Assembly (NCBI GenBank): GCA_947367055.1
Contig: CANBCI010000001.1
Coordinates: 186,001-250,000 of the forward strand
Reading direction: 5' to 3'
Length of the DNA stretch: 64,000 nucleotides
Source of the DNA: an uncultured Alphaproteobacteria bacterium
Lineage (GTDB): Bacteria; Pseudomonadota; Alphaproteobacteria; Rs-D84
Part shown: in pieces, positions 1 to 10,691 of the stretch
Layout: every line of letters starts with the position of its first letter
Position numbering within the stretch: position 1 is the first letter of the stretch
Position numbers and translations under genes: made by a program
Notes under the pieces: generated by a model
The model's database searches: none
The model's input: the letters and a program-made list of their open reading frames with translations, nothing else
What the model was told of the DNA's origin: nothing

Positions 1-1
1 C

Positions 2-577
2 GTTTTTGTACGAAACATTTCAATTTCAGCCGACGCCCCGGGCAAGGATTTATCCGCCCTGGCGGCCAGCGCGGCCATTGCGCCGGGAACACGCACGTAT
101 GCGGTCGACTTAAATTCGCTGGCGGCGCGCATCGGGGCGGTGCCCGGTGTCCGTGCGGTGGCGGTGCGGCGGCTGGCAAACGGGAATCTTTCGGTGCATG
201 TAAAACTGCATCATGTTGTCGCGCAATGGACGGACGGCGAAAAATTTTTCCCACTGTCCGTGGACGGAACAATTGTCAACACCCCGGAACAGACACGTGA
301 CAACGGCGGCATTTTGTTCCGCGGCGAGCTGCCCCGGGATGTTTCGCGCATAACAAACGCGGTTCAACGCATCGCCGGCGACATTGACTATATGGAATGG
401 ATTGAAAACCGGCGCTGGAATCTGGTGACGCGCGGCGGCATAACGGTGATGCTGCCGGAAAAGGGTGCGGCGGACGCAATCGGCACGTTGATTGTAATGA
501 ACGCTAACCACGGAATTTTGAACAAGCAAATCAGCGTCATTGACATGCGCGACGGCGCACGCATTCTGGTAAAATAA
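2..577 (+). CDS. ftsQ: FtsQ-like cell division protein, 5' truncated by window edge
   Basis: Frame is open from base 2 (VFVRNISISADAPGKDLSALAAS...), longer than the listed ORF 140..577; POTRA-like pattern ('AARIGAVPGVRAVAVRRLANGNLSVHVKLHHVVAQW') and directly upstream of ftsA. Confidence 0.6.
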   Translation, partial: VFVRNISISADAPGKDLSALAASAAIAPGTRTYAVDLNSLAARIGAVPGVRAVAVRRLANGNLSVHVKLHHVVAQWTDGEKFFPLSVDGTIVNTPEQTRDNGGILFRGELPRDVSRITNAVQRIAGDIDYMEWIENRRWNLVTRGGITVMLPEKGAADAIGTLIVMNANHGILNKQISVIDMRDGARILVK

Positions 578-584
578 AAACAAA

Positions 585-2366
585 ATGAACCTGTTTGATT
601 CATCTTTTCTGTGTCTTGACATCGGGACGGGTGGCGTTCGCGGAATTGCGCACCGCATAAAATCAGGCCAGATTGACAAATCCGCGGTGTTCTCAATCCA
701 AAGCCAGGATACGGCATTCGCCCTGATGTCGGTCGTGGACGAACTGGAACATCAGCTGGGCGTTCATTTTGATTCGGCATTCGTCACCGGAAACTTTGGG
801 CCCGCCGCATTCGACATATCGCTAAAAAGCATGCGCTGGTCCGGGGAACATAAAATAAGCCCCACCGACATTAAAATACTGGCTTCACAGATAACGCCGC
901 CGGACGGTTTTTTCCCGATGCACATAATACCGTTGCGCTATGACACGGCCACGGCGCGAAACATGGACACCCCGGTTGGGCACACGGACCGGCAACTGGC
1001 GTCAATATTTTCATCAATATCATACGCGCGCGCGCGACTGGACAAAATACAGGCGGCCTTGCGCCGCGCACATATCCAGGCCAACGGATTCTATGACCCG
1101 CAATTTTTAATGAACGCGACAATGCGTCAAAAAAAGCAAATCGCAATGTTCATTGATTTTGGAAACGAATTCGTATCGGCATCCATTTGGACGGACCGCG
1201 GTCCCGTATGGTTTGAAAAATTTCCAAACGGGGGCGGGGAAATCACGGCCGCAATTTCGGAAAAAATGCACATATCCCCGGCCGAGGCCGCCCGCATCAA
1301 GCACGCCAGCATCAGCATGATTCCACGCGAAATGGACCGGTTTACGCCGGCCGATACCGCGTACGAATTTTCACGCGCGGACATTTGCGAAATTGCGGTG
1401 CCATATATAACAAATGCAATCGCCGCCATACGCAACGCGGCCGGCGGTATGCTGGAAAAGTACAAACCGTCAATGATAACAATATGCGGCGGCGGCGCGG
1501 AAATTGACGGCATTTCGGACGCAATTGAAAGCGCCTTTGGCATACAGGTCAATGTCGCCCAAACGGACGCTGTTGTCCGTGCATTGTCAAATTACATATG
1601 GGACTGCGAAGACGCACACCGCAACGCCTATGCGGCAAGACGTGAAAGATTTGCGCGTTACAAAGAAAAAATGTCAAAATTATTTCACCGCCGTCGCACA
1701 AAAAAACGCGCGCGTTTTATCCCGATTATGCCCAGCACGCTGTGCTTTAACATGAAAAGCCCGGCAACATATTCCCTGTTCCAATCGGGCGGCATATCCA
1801 TGATTCATGTGGACATAATGGACGGCCTGTACGTCAACCGCATTGCGGGCGGAATTGAAGAGCTGAAATACATCCGGTCGCACACGCGCGCATACCTGCA
1901 TGTTCATCTGATGACCGAAAGCCCCGGCGTCTGGGCGGCGGACGCGGTTGCGGCGGGCGCCAACACGGTAATATTGTCGACAAACACATCAGGGCTGCGC
2001 GCGGCGTTGCGCGCCGTGCGGGCGGCGGGCCGACGGGCCGGTGTCGCACTGAATCCGGATTCACCGGTGTCATTGCTAAAACCGATTTTGCGCGATGTGG
2101 ATGAAATAATGGTGATGACGGTCGCCCCCGGTGCGGCCGGCCAGGCGTTTCACCCGGAATGTCTGCATAAAATATCCGTACTGGCGGCGGCGCGCAAAAA
2201 ATACGGATTAAAATTCACAATATCCGTCGACGGCGGAATAAACGACAAAACGGCCCCCCTGTGCTGGGACGCGGGGGCGGACCTGCTGGTCAGCGGATCA
2301 TACCTGGCGCGCAGTGCCGATTTCCCGCTTGCGGTGCAAAGTTTGTTAAAGAAAGGCAATGATTAA
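585..2366 (+). CDS. FtsA-like actin-fold protein fused to ribulose-phosphate 3-epimerase
   Basis: Single 593-aa ORF. N-terminal ~360 aa FtsA-like (CLDIGTGGVRG, FIDFGNEFVS, ITICGGGAEIDG); C-terminal ~220 aa Rpe-like (PSTLCFN, MIHVDIMDG, HVHLMTESPG, MTVAPGAAGQAF, ISVDGGIN). Confidence 0.85.
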   Translation: MNLFDSSFLCLDIGTGGVRGIAHRIKSGQIDKSAVFSIQSQDTAFALMSVVDELEHQLGVHFDSAFVTGNFGPAAFDISLKSMRWSGEHKISPTDIKILASQITPPDGFFPMHIIPLRYDTATARNMDTPVGHTDRQLASIFSSISYARARLDKIQAALRRAHIQANGFYDPQFLMNATMRQKKQIAMFIDFGNEFVSASIWTDRGPVWFEKFPNGGGEITAAISEKMHISPAEAARIKHASISMIPREMDRFTPADTAYEFSRADICEIAVPYITNAIAAIRNAAGGMLEKYKPSMITICGGGAEIDGISDAIESAFGIQVNVAQTDAVVRALSNYIWDCEDAHRNAYAARRERFARYKEKMSKLFHRRRTKKRARFIPIMPSTLCFNMKSPATYSLFQSGGISMIHVDIMDGLYVNRIAGGIEELKYIRSHTRAYLHVHLMTESPGVWAADAVAAGANTVILSTNTSGLRAALRAVRAAGRRAGVALNPDSPVSLLKPILRDVDEIMVMTVAPGAAGQAFHPECLHKISVLAAARKKYGLKFTISVDGGINDKTAPLCWDAGADLLVSGSYLARSADFPLAVQSLLKKGND

Positions 2367-2394
2367 AAATCCCGGGTAAACCCGGGATTTTTTT
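2366..2394 (+). terminator. Rho-independent terminator after ftsA-rpe
   Basis: aaaaatCCCGGGtaaaCCCGGGattttttt hairpin followed by T run. Confidence 0.8.
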
Positions 2395-2579
2395 CGAACA
2401 ATGCTCTTTTCTGAATTAAAATGAATCCATAGGGATGTGGGTTCGGGACTATAAAAAGCCCTCGACGGCAGTGCTCGCATGCGTTATTTATCCGCACGGT
2501 TGCTTTCGCAACAAAAGCACTATGCGCCATATTTAATAAAAATATAACAAGTACCTTTTCCCATGAAAAAATCCCCGCA

Positions 2580-2975
2580 CTATGACACGATAATTTTGCG
2601 ACCGTCATCATGCGTGGTGATATAAATGTGTATCGTGTCGGCCGGCAACATATCCGCCGCAATTTCCGGCCATTCAATCAGGGTTATGTCATTGCGCATC
2701 GCATGCGCCAGGCCGATTTCAACCAATTCCGACGGGTCTTCAACCCGGTACAAGTCAAAGTGCGAAATTCCGTCATACGATTGCACGATTGTAAATGTCG
2801 GGCTGGGGACAACCGTATCCTTACCGCGCAGCGTTTGAATTATCGTGCGCGCGATTTCAGATTTTCCCATTCCCAAATCCCCGTGCAGTGCAACAACCGC
2901 CGGCGCGGACAGACGCCCCGCAAAATCCGCCGCAAATCGCCGCGTTTGTTCCAGATTTTCGGTTATTATTTCCAT
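2580..2975 (-). CDS. tsaE: tRNA threonylcarbamoyladenosine biosynthesis ATPase TsaE
   Basis: Walker A 'LHGDLGMGKSEIARTII', 'VPSPTFTIVQSY', 'HFDLYR', 'LIEWPE' typical of TsaE/YjeE. Confidence 0.9.
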   Translation of the reverse strand: MEIITENLEQTRRFAADFAGRLSAPAVVALHGDLGMGKSEIARTIIQTLRGKDTVVPSPTFTIVQSYDGISHFDLYRVEDPSELVEIGLAHAMRNDITLIEWPEIAADMLPADTIHIYITTHDDGRKIIVS

Positions 2976-2991
2976 TTCTCGCCCTTTATAC

Positions 2992-3020
2992 TTGACTTTT
3001 TTTTTTTTTGTATGTATAAT
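2992..3020 (+). promoter_or_regulatory. Sigma70-type promoter with poly-T spacer
   Basis: TTGACT (2992-2997), 17-bp spacer, TATAAT (3015-3020); 13 consecutive T at 2997-3009. Confidence 0.65.
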
Positions 3021-3058
3021 ATATTATATATTTGTAAATGTAACAAAGGAGGAAATAA

Positions 3059-3583
3059 ATGGCAAACAATAAATTAAAAAAAGCCGCCCTGATGGCGGGA
3101 ATAAGCGCGGCATCAATGTTGCCGCTGAAATCATCGGCACAGGCACCAGTTAAAGATAAACAGGAAAATAAAATTGAAATATCGGTCAATCCCGACAAAA
3201 TACGCGGCGATATTCAATTGCTGCAAACAGATTCAACAAATATTGCGCGATTTGAAAATCTTTCCGACAGATATATTGCGACCAGCATTAAATACCTCAA
3301 GAACAATTCACAAGCACTGGAGGCGGGCAAAAAATTACTTGAGACAATGCATCATGCGTACGCAAGCGGTAATTTAAGCAAGGAAATTTATGATGAATTT
3401 ACACAATTCTTTATTAAATTTGCTGTTATGTCCGAATCAAACCAGGAATTAAACAAAAACGTCATTGAATTTTTGAATATGGGCGTCGCCACAAACACCG
3501 ATGCCAAAGCCATGGAAGATATAAATAATAAATTGGCACAACAACGAATGCTGCTGAAACTTATCGAAGAAAACACCAAATAA
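3059..3583 (+). CDS. Hypothetical, probably exported protein
   Basis: Intact ORF preceded by 'aaaggagg' RBS; N-terminus MANNKLKKAALMAGISAASMLPLKSSAQA resembles a signal peptide. Confidence 0.7.
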   Translation: MANNKLKKAALMAGISAASMLPLKSSAQAPVKDKQENKIEISVNPDKIRGDIQLLQTDSTNIARFENLSDRYIATSIKYLKNNSQALEAGKKLLETMHHAYASGNLSKEIYDEFTQFFIKFAVMSESNQELNKNVIEFLNMGVATNTDAKAMEDINNKLAQQRMLLKLIEENTK

Positions 3584-3596
3584 ACGCAATAAAAAT

Positions 3597-3622
3597 AACC
3601 GGCACCATGTGTGCCGGTTATA
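3597..3622. terminator. Terminator hairpin between 3059 ORF and uvrB
   Basis: aaCCGGCACcatgtGTGCCGGtt inverted repeat between convergent genes. Confidence 0.6.
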
Positions 3623-3630
3623 GTTTCCCC

Positions 3631-5622
3631 TTATTCCAGCAGCAGCAAATCATCCTCTAACTTATGTATCGCGTCACGCAGTTCGGCGGCCGTTTCAAAT
3701 TCCAAATCTTCGGCCGCACGGCGCATCTTTTTTTGCAGGTCCTTGATTTCCTTTCTGATTGACGCCGCATCCATAACGCCGCCCGATTTGTCGTAGACAA
3801 AGCGGCGCTTTTTATCGGTCTTTTCATCTTTGTCACCAACCTCGGCAAAGACTGCCTTGGAAACGGTTTTCGGCGTAATGCCGTGCGCCGCATTGTACGC
3901 CATTTGTTTTTCGCGGCGGCGCGCCGTTTCATCCAGCGCAGCGCGCATGGAATCGGTTATGTGATCGGCATACAGTATCACGCGCCCGTTCGCGTTTCGC
4001 GCCGCGCGCCCGATTGTCTGGATAAGCGACCGCGTCGAACGCAGGAAACCCTCCTTGTCCGCATCCATAATCGCAACCAGTTCGCATTCGGGAACATCCA
4101 ACCCTTCGCGCAGCAAGTTGATTCCGACCAAAACGTCAAACTTGCCCAACCTTAAATCACGCAGCAGTTCTATACGTTCCAATGTTTCTATGTCACTGTG
4201 CAGGTATCTGGCGCGCACACCGTTTTCATTGAAATAATCGGTCAACTGCTCCGCCATTTTTTTGGTCAGCGTCGTCACCAGCACGCGCCCTTTTATCCCC
4301 TTTACCTCTGCCAGCAGGTCGTCCACCTGATGTTCGGTGGGCCTTATCTCGCACACGGGGTCCAGTAGGCCCGTCGGCCGTATAACCTGTTCGGAAACAA
4401 TGCCGCCGGACTGTTCCAGTTCCCATGATGCGGGCGTTGCCGACACAAACACGGTCTGCGGACGCAATGCGTCCCATTCCTCAAATGTCAGCGGCCGGTT
4501 GTCAACACACGCCGGCAGGCGGAATCCGTATTGCGACAAGGTTTCCTTGCGCGCGCGGTCGCCACGGCTCATTGCGCCGATTTGCGGAACGGTCACATGG
4601 CTTTCGTCTATAAACAGAACCGCATTGCGCGGCAAGTATTCAAACAATGTCGGCGGCGGCTGTCCCGGGGCGCGGCCCGACAAATAACGCGAATAGTTTT
4701 CAATCCCGCGGCATGTGCCGGTTGATTCCATCATTTCAATATCAAAATTCACGCGTTCGCGCAGGCGCTGTTCCTCTATGTACTTCATGTTTTCATGAAA
4801 GTATTTCAACCGTTCATCCAAATCATCACGTATTTGACCGATTGCCTGCAAAATACTTGGCATCGGGGTCGCATAGTGCGTGTTCGGGTATATCGCAATG
4901 CGGTCAAGTTTATGCAGTTTTGCCCCGGTCAACGTGTCGAATTCCCAGATGTCCTCTATCTCGTCACCAAAGAACGATATTTTCCAGGCCCGGTCCTGGG
5001 AATGCGACGGGAACACATCAAGCGTGTCACCGCGCACACGAAAATCGCCGCGTTCAAACGCAGTATCGTTCCGCTTGTACTGAATATCGACCAATGCACG
5101 CATCACATCCTTCTGGCCGATTTTGTCCCCGGAATTCAAGACCAGTTTCATTCCCGAATACTGTTCCGGCGACCCCATACCATAAATGGATGATACGGAT
5201 GACACGACGACTACATCCTTTTCCTCCAGCATGGCGCGCGTGGCACTGTGGCGCATGCGGTCCAACTGTTCGTTTATGGACGCGTCCTTGTCGATATATG
5301 TATCGGTGGTCGGCATGTATGCCTCCGGCTGATAATAATCGTAATACGACACAAAATATTCGACATGGTTGTTCGGAAAGAATGATTTCATTTCCGTATA
5401 CAACTGCGCCGCCAGAATTTTGTTCGGCGCCATAATCAGCGCGGGCCGCCCCAGTTCTGCGATAACATTGGCCATGGTGAACGTCTTGCCCGAACCCGTC
5501 ACCCCCAGCAACACCTGCGAACGGCGACCGTCGTTTATCCCCGCCACCAGTTCGGATATGGCCGTCGGCTGGTCGCCCATGGGTTTGTAATCACTCTGAA
5601 GATCAAAGATTTTTTTATTCAC
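3631..5622 (-). CDS. uvrB: Excinuclease ABC subunit B
   Basis: '[17 protein letters not shown]', '[12 protein letters not shown]', '[11 protein letters not shown]', '[27 protein letters not shown]' and C-terminal UVR motif. Confidence 0.98.
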   Translation of the reverse strand: MNKKIFDLQSDYKPMGDQPTAISELVAGINDGRRSQVLLGVTGSGKTFTMANVIAELGRPALIMAPNKILAAQLYTEMKSFFPNNHVEYFVSYYDYYQPEAYMPTTDTYIDKDASINEQLDRMRHSATRAMLEEKDVVVVSSVSSIYGMGSPEQYSGMKLVLNSGDKIGQKDVMRALVDIQYKRNDTAFERGDFRVRGDTLDVFPSHSQDRAWKISFFGDEIEDIWEFDTLTGAKLHKLDRIAIYPNTHYATPMPSILQAIGQIRDDLDERLKYFHENMKYIEEQRLRERVNFDIEMMESTGTCRGIENYSRYLSGRAPGQPPPTLFEYLPRNAVLFIDESHVTVPQIGAMSRGDRARKETLSQYGFRLPACVDNRPLTFEEWDALRPQTVFVSATPASWELEQSGGIVSEQVIRPTGLLDPVCEIRPTEHQVDDLLAEVKGIKGRVLVTTLTKKMAEQLTDYFNENGVRARYLHSDIETLERIELLRDLRLGKFDVLVGINLLREGLDVPECELVAIMDADKEGFLRSTRSLIQTIGRAARNANGRVILYADHITDSMRAALDETARRREKQMAYNAAHGITPKTVSKAVFAEVGDKDEKTDKKRRFVYDKSGGVMDAASIRKEIKDLQKKMRRAAEDLEFETAAELRDAIHKLEDDLLLLE

Positions 5623-5669
5623 AAGGTTTAGTATAATTCATTATAATCAAAATACAAGAGGGAGAATAC

Positions 5670-8144
5670 ATGGCATTAAAACCTAGGTACAAGCGCAGAA
5701 TATTATGGACGGTTATTTCGGCAATCGGATTGCTGGCCGTGGCGGTTGTACTGGTGCCGCCCCTTATCACATTAAATTATATGAAACCTAAAATAGAGGC
5801 CGCAATCACGGCGCAAACGGGTGTCGCGGCAAAAATCGACGGGAATGTGCATTTCAGCCTGCTGGGGCGGGCAACAATCGTCGCACACGATGTTGTGATT
5901 CCAATGGGTACAATAAATTCCGCCGTGTTTGCCGTGCCGTTTTCATCCATATTTGACGCGGGTAACGCGACGCTGTCGGGCAATATCGTTATATACGGCG
6001 CAAACCTGCACATTGCGCGGTTGGAACCGCGGTCGTTCAATTACAATATTGAAATAAAAAATTCGCAGATAATGTTCATGGGCAAACCGTATTATATATT
6101 AAGCGGAACCGTTTCGGACGGAAAGTTCACCGGCCTTGTCCGCACAGACGACCATAAATACGAAATCGAATTTCAGGGCGACGCATTTCATGTGCGCAAC
6201 CGCGACAACGCGCTAAACCTGACCGGGTATTTGTTTTCGGACGGCGCGGCGCGCGGTAAAATCGCACTGGCGACCGATGACATAAACCGCTGGTTTGAAT
6301 TTGACACGCCACGCGTCGATCGCCCGATACAAATGACGGCAAACTTTGAATGGGACGGCGGCAACGGCGTTAAATTCCAAGACATACATGCAAATTCCTT
6401 TACCGGGAACATAGACTTAAACGCCGACGGGTCGCGGCGCGTGCAATTGGCGTCAAAAAACATGGACTTTGATTTTTCATTTCTGTTGAAACCGAACGAT
6501 GTCTTATACCGAACCGCATTTGATTTGGATTTTTACGGCGACATGAAATTGGGAACACGAAAAATTCATCATCTAAAAGTATTGGCAAACGGCGCCCGCG
6601 ATAAAATAGAAATCGGTGAAATAGTGGCGGACGATACAACAATATCGGGCGGATACATTGACGCAAATGGCGCACACAGCATTATGATACGCGCGCCGTA
6701 TGATGGGGCGACGGCGACATGCCTGTTTTCCGGGACGCCCGACAAATGGCACTGCGCTGAATTTTCATTTAATCGCATGACCGGCCGCATATCGGTTAAC
6801 GGCGACAGGTTTGATATATATGTATCGTCCCCAGAAAACACGCCCGGGGATGATGAAATCCACCGCATGGCGATGCGCTTTGGCAAACGCGGCACGGTTG
6901 AATTCAAATTCAACGACGCGGCCGGCCGCATGGAAATAAACGACAAAAAGATGTCGCGCGAATACACCTTTGCAAAAAATAAAAACATTGAATGGTTTGG
7001 CGGTGACTTGAAATTCATGCCGGAATTTATGCGGCGTGAGGCGGGCGATTTTACCTGGGCGGCCGACCAAATGCGTTTCAAACCGCAATCCGGACAGTGG
7101 ACGCTAGTTCTGCAGGGCGGCAAATTTATTATCCGCGGAAAAAACGCCAAAGACTGGCTGCCCGGCATTGATTTGCAGGCATTGAATGACCTGCCCTACG
7201 AAATATCGGGGACATATGCGGGCGGCGCGATTGACAATCTGAAAATAACAATCGCCGATCAGGAATTTTTTGGCACCGCAACGGCTGGCGCAATAACATT
7301 AAAAACAAACCTGCTGAATATGGACGCATTCGCAAGCCAGTCGTTCGTCGACAATTTCGAAGAATTGGAATTCACGGCGATGCATCCGCTGATGATACCT
7401 TTTGACATTGACACAAACATTTCTATTTCCGCGTCGCGCGTCATATACAACGGAAATGAATACAGCAACTTTGCGTATTCGCGTCGCGCGGACACCCAAA
7501 CATTTTCAATCACAGACAATGCGCGCGGCGGAATTTTGATGACTGTGCGCCGCGACAAAAACAAATATGACATTTCGGCCACACTGTCGCGTTTCAAAAT
7601 TGCCGGATTATTATTGAACAGCGCAATGCCGCTGAATGTGCGCGACACGCTGATTACGGGTGAAATTGAAATGACGACATCCGGCAAAATCGCGCACGAC
7701 ATAATTTACAACATGGCGGGCGATATTGACGCAACATTTGACGGCGGGATGATAACGGGACTTGGGGTCGACGGGTTTTATAAATCCGCCGAAAATGTGA
7801 CAAAACTGAACGCTGAATATGCATTGGCCGCGGCATTAACGGACGGCGAAACCGCACTAAAGAGCATGCGCGTCATCGGCCGATATAAAAACGGGAACTT
7901 TGAAACGACGCGTCCATTGGAAATATCAATGCGCCATTCGACGGCAACGGGCCAAATGCAGATTATGGACGGGCGCATGTCGGCTAGTCTACAAATCGTG
8001 ATGCGCGGCGTCGCGCCCGCGCCGTCGCCGATTGACCTGCAGATAAATCCAAACGGCACGCGCAATTATTCGCTGTCCCAGATAATGATGGATTTGGACA
8101 CGGGATACATGCGCGAATTTGTAAAAACGCACGGAAAGTTTTAA
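5670..8144 (+). CDS. AsmA-family protein
   Basis: N-terminal TM, 'PKIEAAITAQTGVAAKIDGNVHFSLLGRATIVAHDVVI' AsmA N-terminus, and C-terminal 'GDIDATFDGGMITGLGVDGF'. Confidence 0.75.
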   Translation: MALKPRYKRRILWTVISAIGLLAVAVVLVPPLITLNYMKPKIEAAITAQTGVAAKIDGNVHFSLLGRATIVAHDVVIPMGTINSAVFAVPFSSIFDAGNATLSGNIVIYGANLHIARLEPRSFNYNIEIKNSQIMFMGKPYYILSGTVSDGKFTGLVRTDDHKYEIEFQGDAFHVRNRDNALNLTGYLFSDGAARGKIALATDDINRWFEFDTPRVDRPIQMTANFEWDGGNGVKFQDIHANSFTGNIDLNADGSRRVQLASKNMDFDFSFLLKPNDVLYRTAFDLDFYGDMKLGTRKIHHLKVLANGARDKIEIGEIVADDTTISGGYIDANGAHSIMIRAPYDGATATCLFSGTPDKWHCAEFSFNRMTGRISVNGDRFDIYVSSPENTPGDDEIHRMAMRFGKRGTVEFKFNDAAGRMEINDKKMSREYTFAKNKNIEWFGGDLKFMPEFMRREAGDFTWAADQMRFKPQSGQWTLVLQGGKFIIRGKNAKDWLPGIDLQALNDLPYEISGTYAGGAIDNLKITIADQEFFGTATAGAITLKTNLLNMDAFASQSFVDNFEELEFTAMHPLMIPFDIDTNISISASRVIYNGNEYSNFAYSRRADTQTFSITDNARGGILMTVRRDKNKYDISATLSRFKIAGLLLNSAMPLNVRDTLITGEIEMTTSGKIAHDIIYNMAGDIDATFDGGMITGLGVDGFYKSAENVTKLNAEYALAAALTDGETALKSMRVIGRYKNGNFETTRPLEISMRHSTATGQMQIMDGRMSASLQIVMRGVAPAPSPIDLQINPNGTRNYSLSQIMMDLDTGYMREFVKTHGKF

Positions 8145-8500
8145 CGCGACGAATCCTTGATTGCGTTGCGGAACGCATCGCGCGATATGACGCGCCCGGT
8201 GGCGTCGGCATAATACTTGTTCCGCCCAACCGTAATGCAATGAAATCCGCCCGCACAAAATTTTAATCCGCGCACCGAACGCAGCATGGTTTTTTCCGGC
8301 CCAATCAGGTCGGCGGTTTTCCCAAACAACAGACGCGAAATTCCGCGTATAAAGCCGTTGGCTGCATGCGGCGCGTAAAGGACGCCGCCGCGTTTTACCA
8401 ATCCATTCACGTCATATTTGCCCGCGGCCGATGTAATCGCCTCTGTCTGATACGGCGTTAAATTCATTGTGTCGCAAATTTTGTTTATGTCCGTTGTCAT
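8141..8500 (-). CDS. Hypothetical protein
   Basis: ORF between asmA-like and aspS; likely start MTTDINKICDTMNL rather than the upstream ATG. No recognisable family. Confidence 0.5.
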   Translation of the reverse strand: MTTDINKICDTMNLTPYQTEAITSAAGKYDVNGLVKRGGVLYAPHAANGFIRGISRLLFGKTADLIGPEKTMLRSVRGLKFCAGGFHCITVGRNKYYADATGRVISRDAFRNAIKDSSR

Positions 8501-8623
8501 GCGAAATCCCCCCATACGCTTTTTATAAAAATTATATACGGAAAAAATTCTGTCGTAATAGGTATGATTTCCGAATAAAAAAGGGGGCCGCAAATTGCGG
8601 CCCCGAATAAACGCGCATGGGCG

Positions 8624-10378
8624 TTAATTTTTCTTGCGCACGGTAATGTGCACTTCGCGCAGTTGGGTTTCGGTAACCTCGCGCGGGGCACCCAGCATTA
8701 AATCCTGGCCGCGCTGGTTCGTCGGGAACAGCACGACTTCGCGCAGGTTTGGTTCCGCCCGCATGATTTGAACCAAACGGTCGATTCCGAACGCGCATCC
8801 GCCGTGGGGCGGCGCGCCGTATTGAAACGCCGCATACATGCCGCCGAATTTTTCACGGACAACATCTTCGCCGTATCCGGCGATTGCAAACGCCTTTACC
8901 ATTGTTTCCGGATTATAGTTGCGCAGCCCCCCACTGCAGATTTCCGCGCCGTTTAACACCATGTCGAACTGGTTTGCCTTTATCTTTAACGGGTCGCCGT
9001 CCAATTCGCCCTTGGGGAGGCTAAACGGATTATGCCCGAAATCGATTGCGCCCGTTTCCTCGTTCAGTTCGTACATCGGAAAATCTTCTATCCAGCAAAG
9101 GCGGAATTCTGTCGGGTCAATCAGGTTCAAGTCTTCGCCCAGTTTGATGCGCAGTTTGCCCGCAGCCTTGGCCGCCGCATCAGGCGTATCGCATACAAAG
9201 AACAAAGACGAATTGTCGCCCGATATTTCACGCAGTTTTGCAATGCGCGCCGCGTCCAGTTTTTTTGCGACCGGACCCTTGGCCTCGTCCGCAAAGATGA
9301 TGTAGCCAAGTCCCCCCAGCCCCAGTTCGCGCGTTGCATAATCGCCCAGTTTATCAAACCAGGAACGCGGCCGGTCGGCGGAATTGGGGGCCGGAATTGC
9401 GCGCACAACAGCGCCCTTTTCAATTGCCGACGCAAAGATTCCAAAGTCAGAACCGCGGAAAACATCCGTCACATCATGGATGATAATAGGATTGCGCAAA
9501 TCCGGCTTGTCACAACCGTATTTCAGCATGGCCTCTTCAAACGGGATGTGCGGGATTTCCGGATGTATTTTTGCATTCGGCACAAATTCGCGAATCATCG
9601 CCGGCATCAGTTCGTCACCCACCGCCTGAATATCGCGCAGGTCGACAAACGACATTTCCAAATCCAATTGATAAAATTCCAGCAACCGGTCGGCGCGCAA
9701 ATCTTCGTCGCGGAAACACGGCGCAATCTGGAAATAGCGGTCAAATCCGGAAATCTGAACCAACTGCTTGAACTGCTGCGGTGCCTGGGGCAACGCATAG
9801 AACATGCCGTGATGATTGCGACTGGGGACGATAAAGTCACGGGCGCCCTCTGGGCTGGATACCGTCAAAATCGGGGTTTGAAATTCTGAAAAGCCCATGT
9901 CCCACATTTTGTCGCGCATGAATTTTATAACGCGGTTGCGGAACAAAATGTTGTTGTGCAGACTTTCGCGCCGCAAATCGATATAGCGGTATTTCAGGCG
10001 CAAATCTTCGGATACGTTGCCGTCGTCGCCGAACACCTGAAAGGGCAGAACATCGGCGTTCGTCAAAACAGACCAAGAGGTGGCCTGAACCTCAATCGCG
10101 CCGGTGGGCAATTTGTCGTTCACGGCGGACGCGTCGCGTGCAACCACGGTTCCCGTCACGGTAATAACGGATTCCGGGCGTACTTTTTCCAATGCCTCAT
10201 CCCCGCCGTCAAACACGCATTGCGTCATGCCATAATTGTCGCGCAGGTCAATGAACAATAGCGAGCCATGGTCGCGCTTTCTATGCACCCAGCCCGAAAG
10301 CGTTACGGTTTCGCCGACATTTTTCGCATTCAGTTCCCCGCAAGTGTGCGTTCTGTATTTTGATTTAAGTGATAACAT
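8624..10378 (-). CDS. aspS: Aspartyl-tRNA synthetase
   Basis: 'VTLSGWVHRKRDHGSLLFIDLRD', 'RYRYIDLRR'-like, 'FRDEDLRADR', 'GGCAFGIDRLVQIM'; start placed at MLSLKSKYRTHTCG. Confidence 0.97.
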   Translation of the reverse strand: MLSLKSKYRTHTCGELNAKNVGETVTLSGWVHRKRDHGSLLFIDLRDNYGMTQCVFDGGDEALEKVRPESVITVTGTVVARDASAVNDKLPTGAIEVQATSWSVLTNADVLPFQVFGDDGNVSEDLRLKYRYIDLRRESLHNNILFRNRVIKFMRDKMWDMGFSEFQTPILTVSSPEGARDFIVPSRNHHGMFYALPQAPQQFKQLVQISGFDRYFQIAPCFRDEDLRADRLLEFYQLDLEMSFVDLRDIQAVGDELMPAMIREFVPNAKIHPEIPHIPFEEAMLKYGCDKPDLRNPIIIHDVTDVFRGSDFGIFASAIEKGAVVRAIPAPNSADRPRSWFDKLGDYATRELGLGGLGYIIFADEAKGPVAKKLDAARIAKLREISGDNSSLFFVCDTPDAAAKAAGKLRIKLGEDLNLIDPTEFRLCWIEDFPMYELNEETGAIDFGHNPFSLPKGELDGDPLKIKANQFDMVLNGAEICSGGLRNYNPETMVKAFAIAGYGEDVVREKFGGMYAAFQYGAPPHGGCAFGIDRLVQIMRAEPNLREVVLFPTNQRGQDLMLGAPREVTETQLREVHITVRKKN

Positions 10379-10663
10379 TTCGGTCCCTTTTTTATTGCCG
10401 GGACGCATTAAATTGCGGCACCGGTATTGTTTTATGCACGGGGGCGCAAAATTATTCGCGCGGTGCCACCCCGAATTTATAACTTTTGGTTATGGGTTTT
10501 GAATATTCCGCGGTTGTCAGTCGCATCATCACATTCGCGCCCGAAAAATCTGTATCGGATTTTAACCCCGGCCAATCCAAAATGCAAGAAATTATTATTT
10601 TATGCGAAACAGCATTATATTATCATATTGCCACGACCGGTGGTCCCGACAAAATTAGAGCAA

Positions 10664-10691
10664 TAAAAATCCCCCGGCCGGGGGATTTTTT
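10664..10691. terminator. Terminator hairpin at the infB 3' end
   Basis: aaaaatCCCCCGGCCGGGGGattttt palindrome abutting the infB stop codon. Confidence 0.75.

Noticed and set aside
4647-5435. 262-aa plus-strand ORF inside uvrB (and similar long antisense ORFs in aspS, infB, nusA, topA, mrdA)
   Set aside because: Entirely antisense to strongly supported conserved genes; no recognisable protein features.
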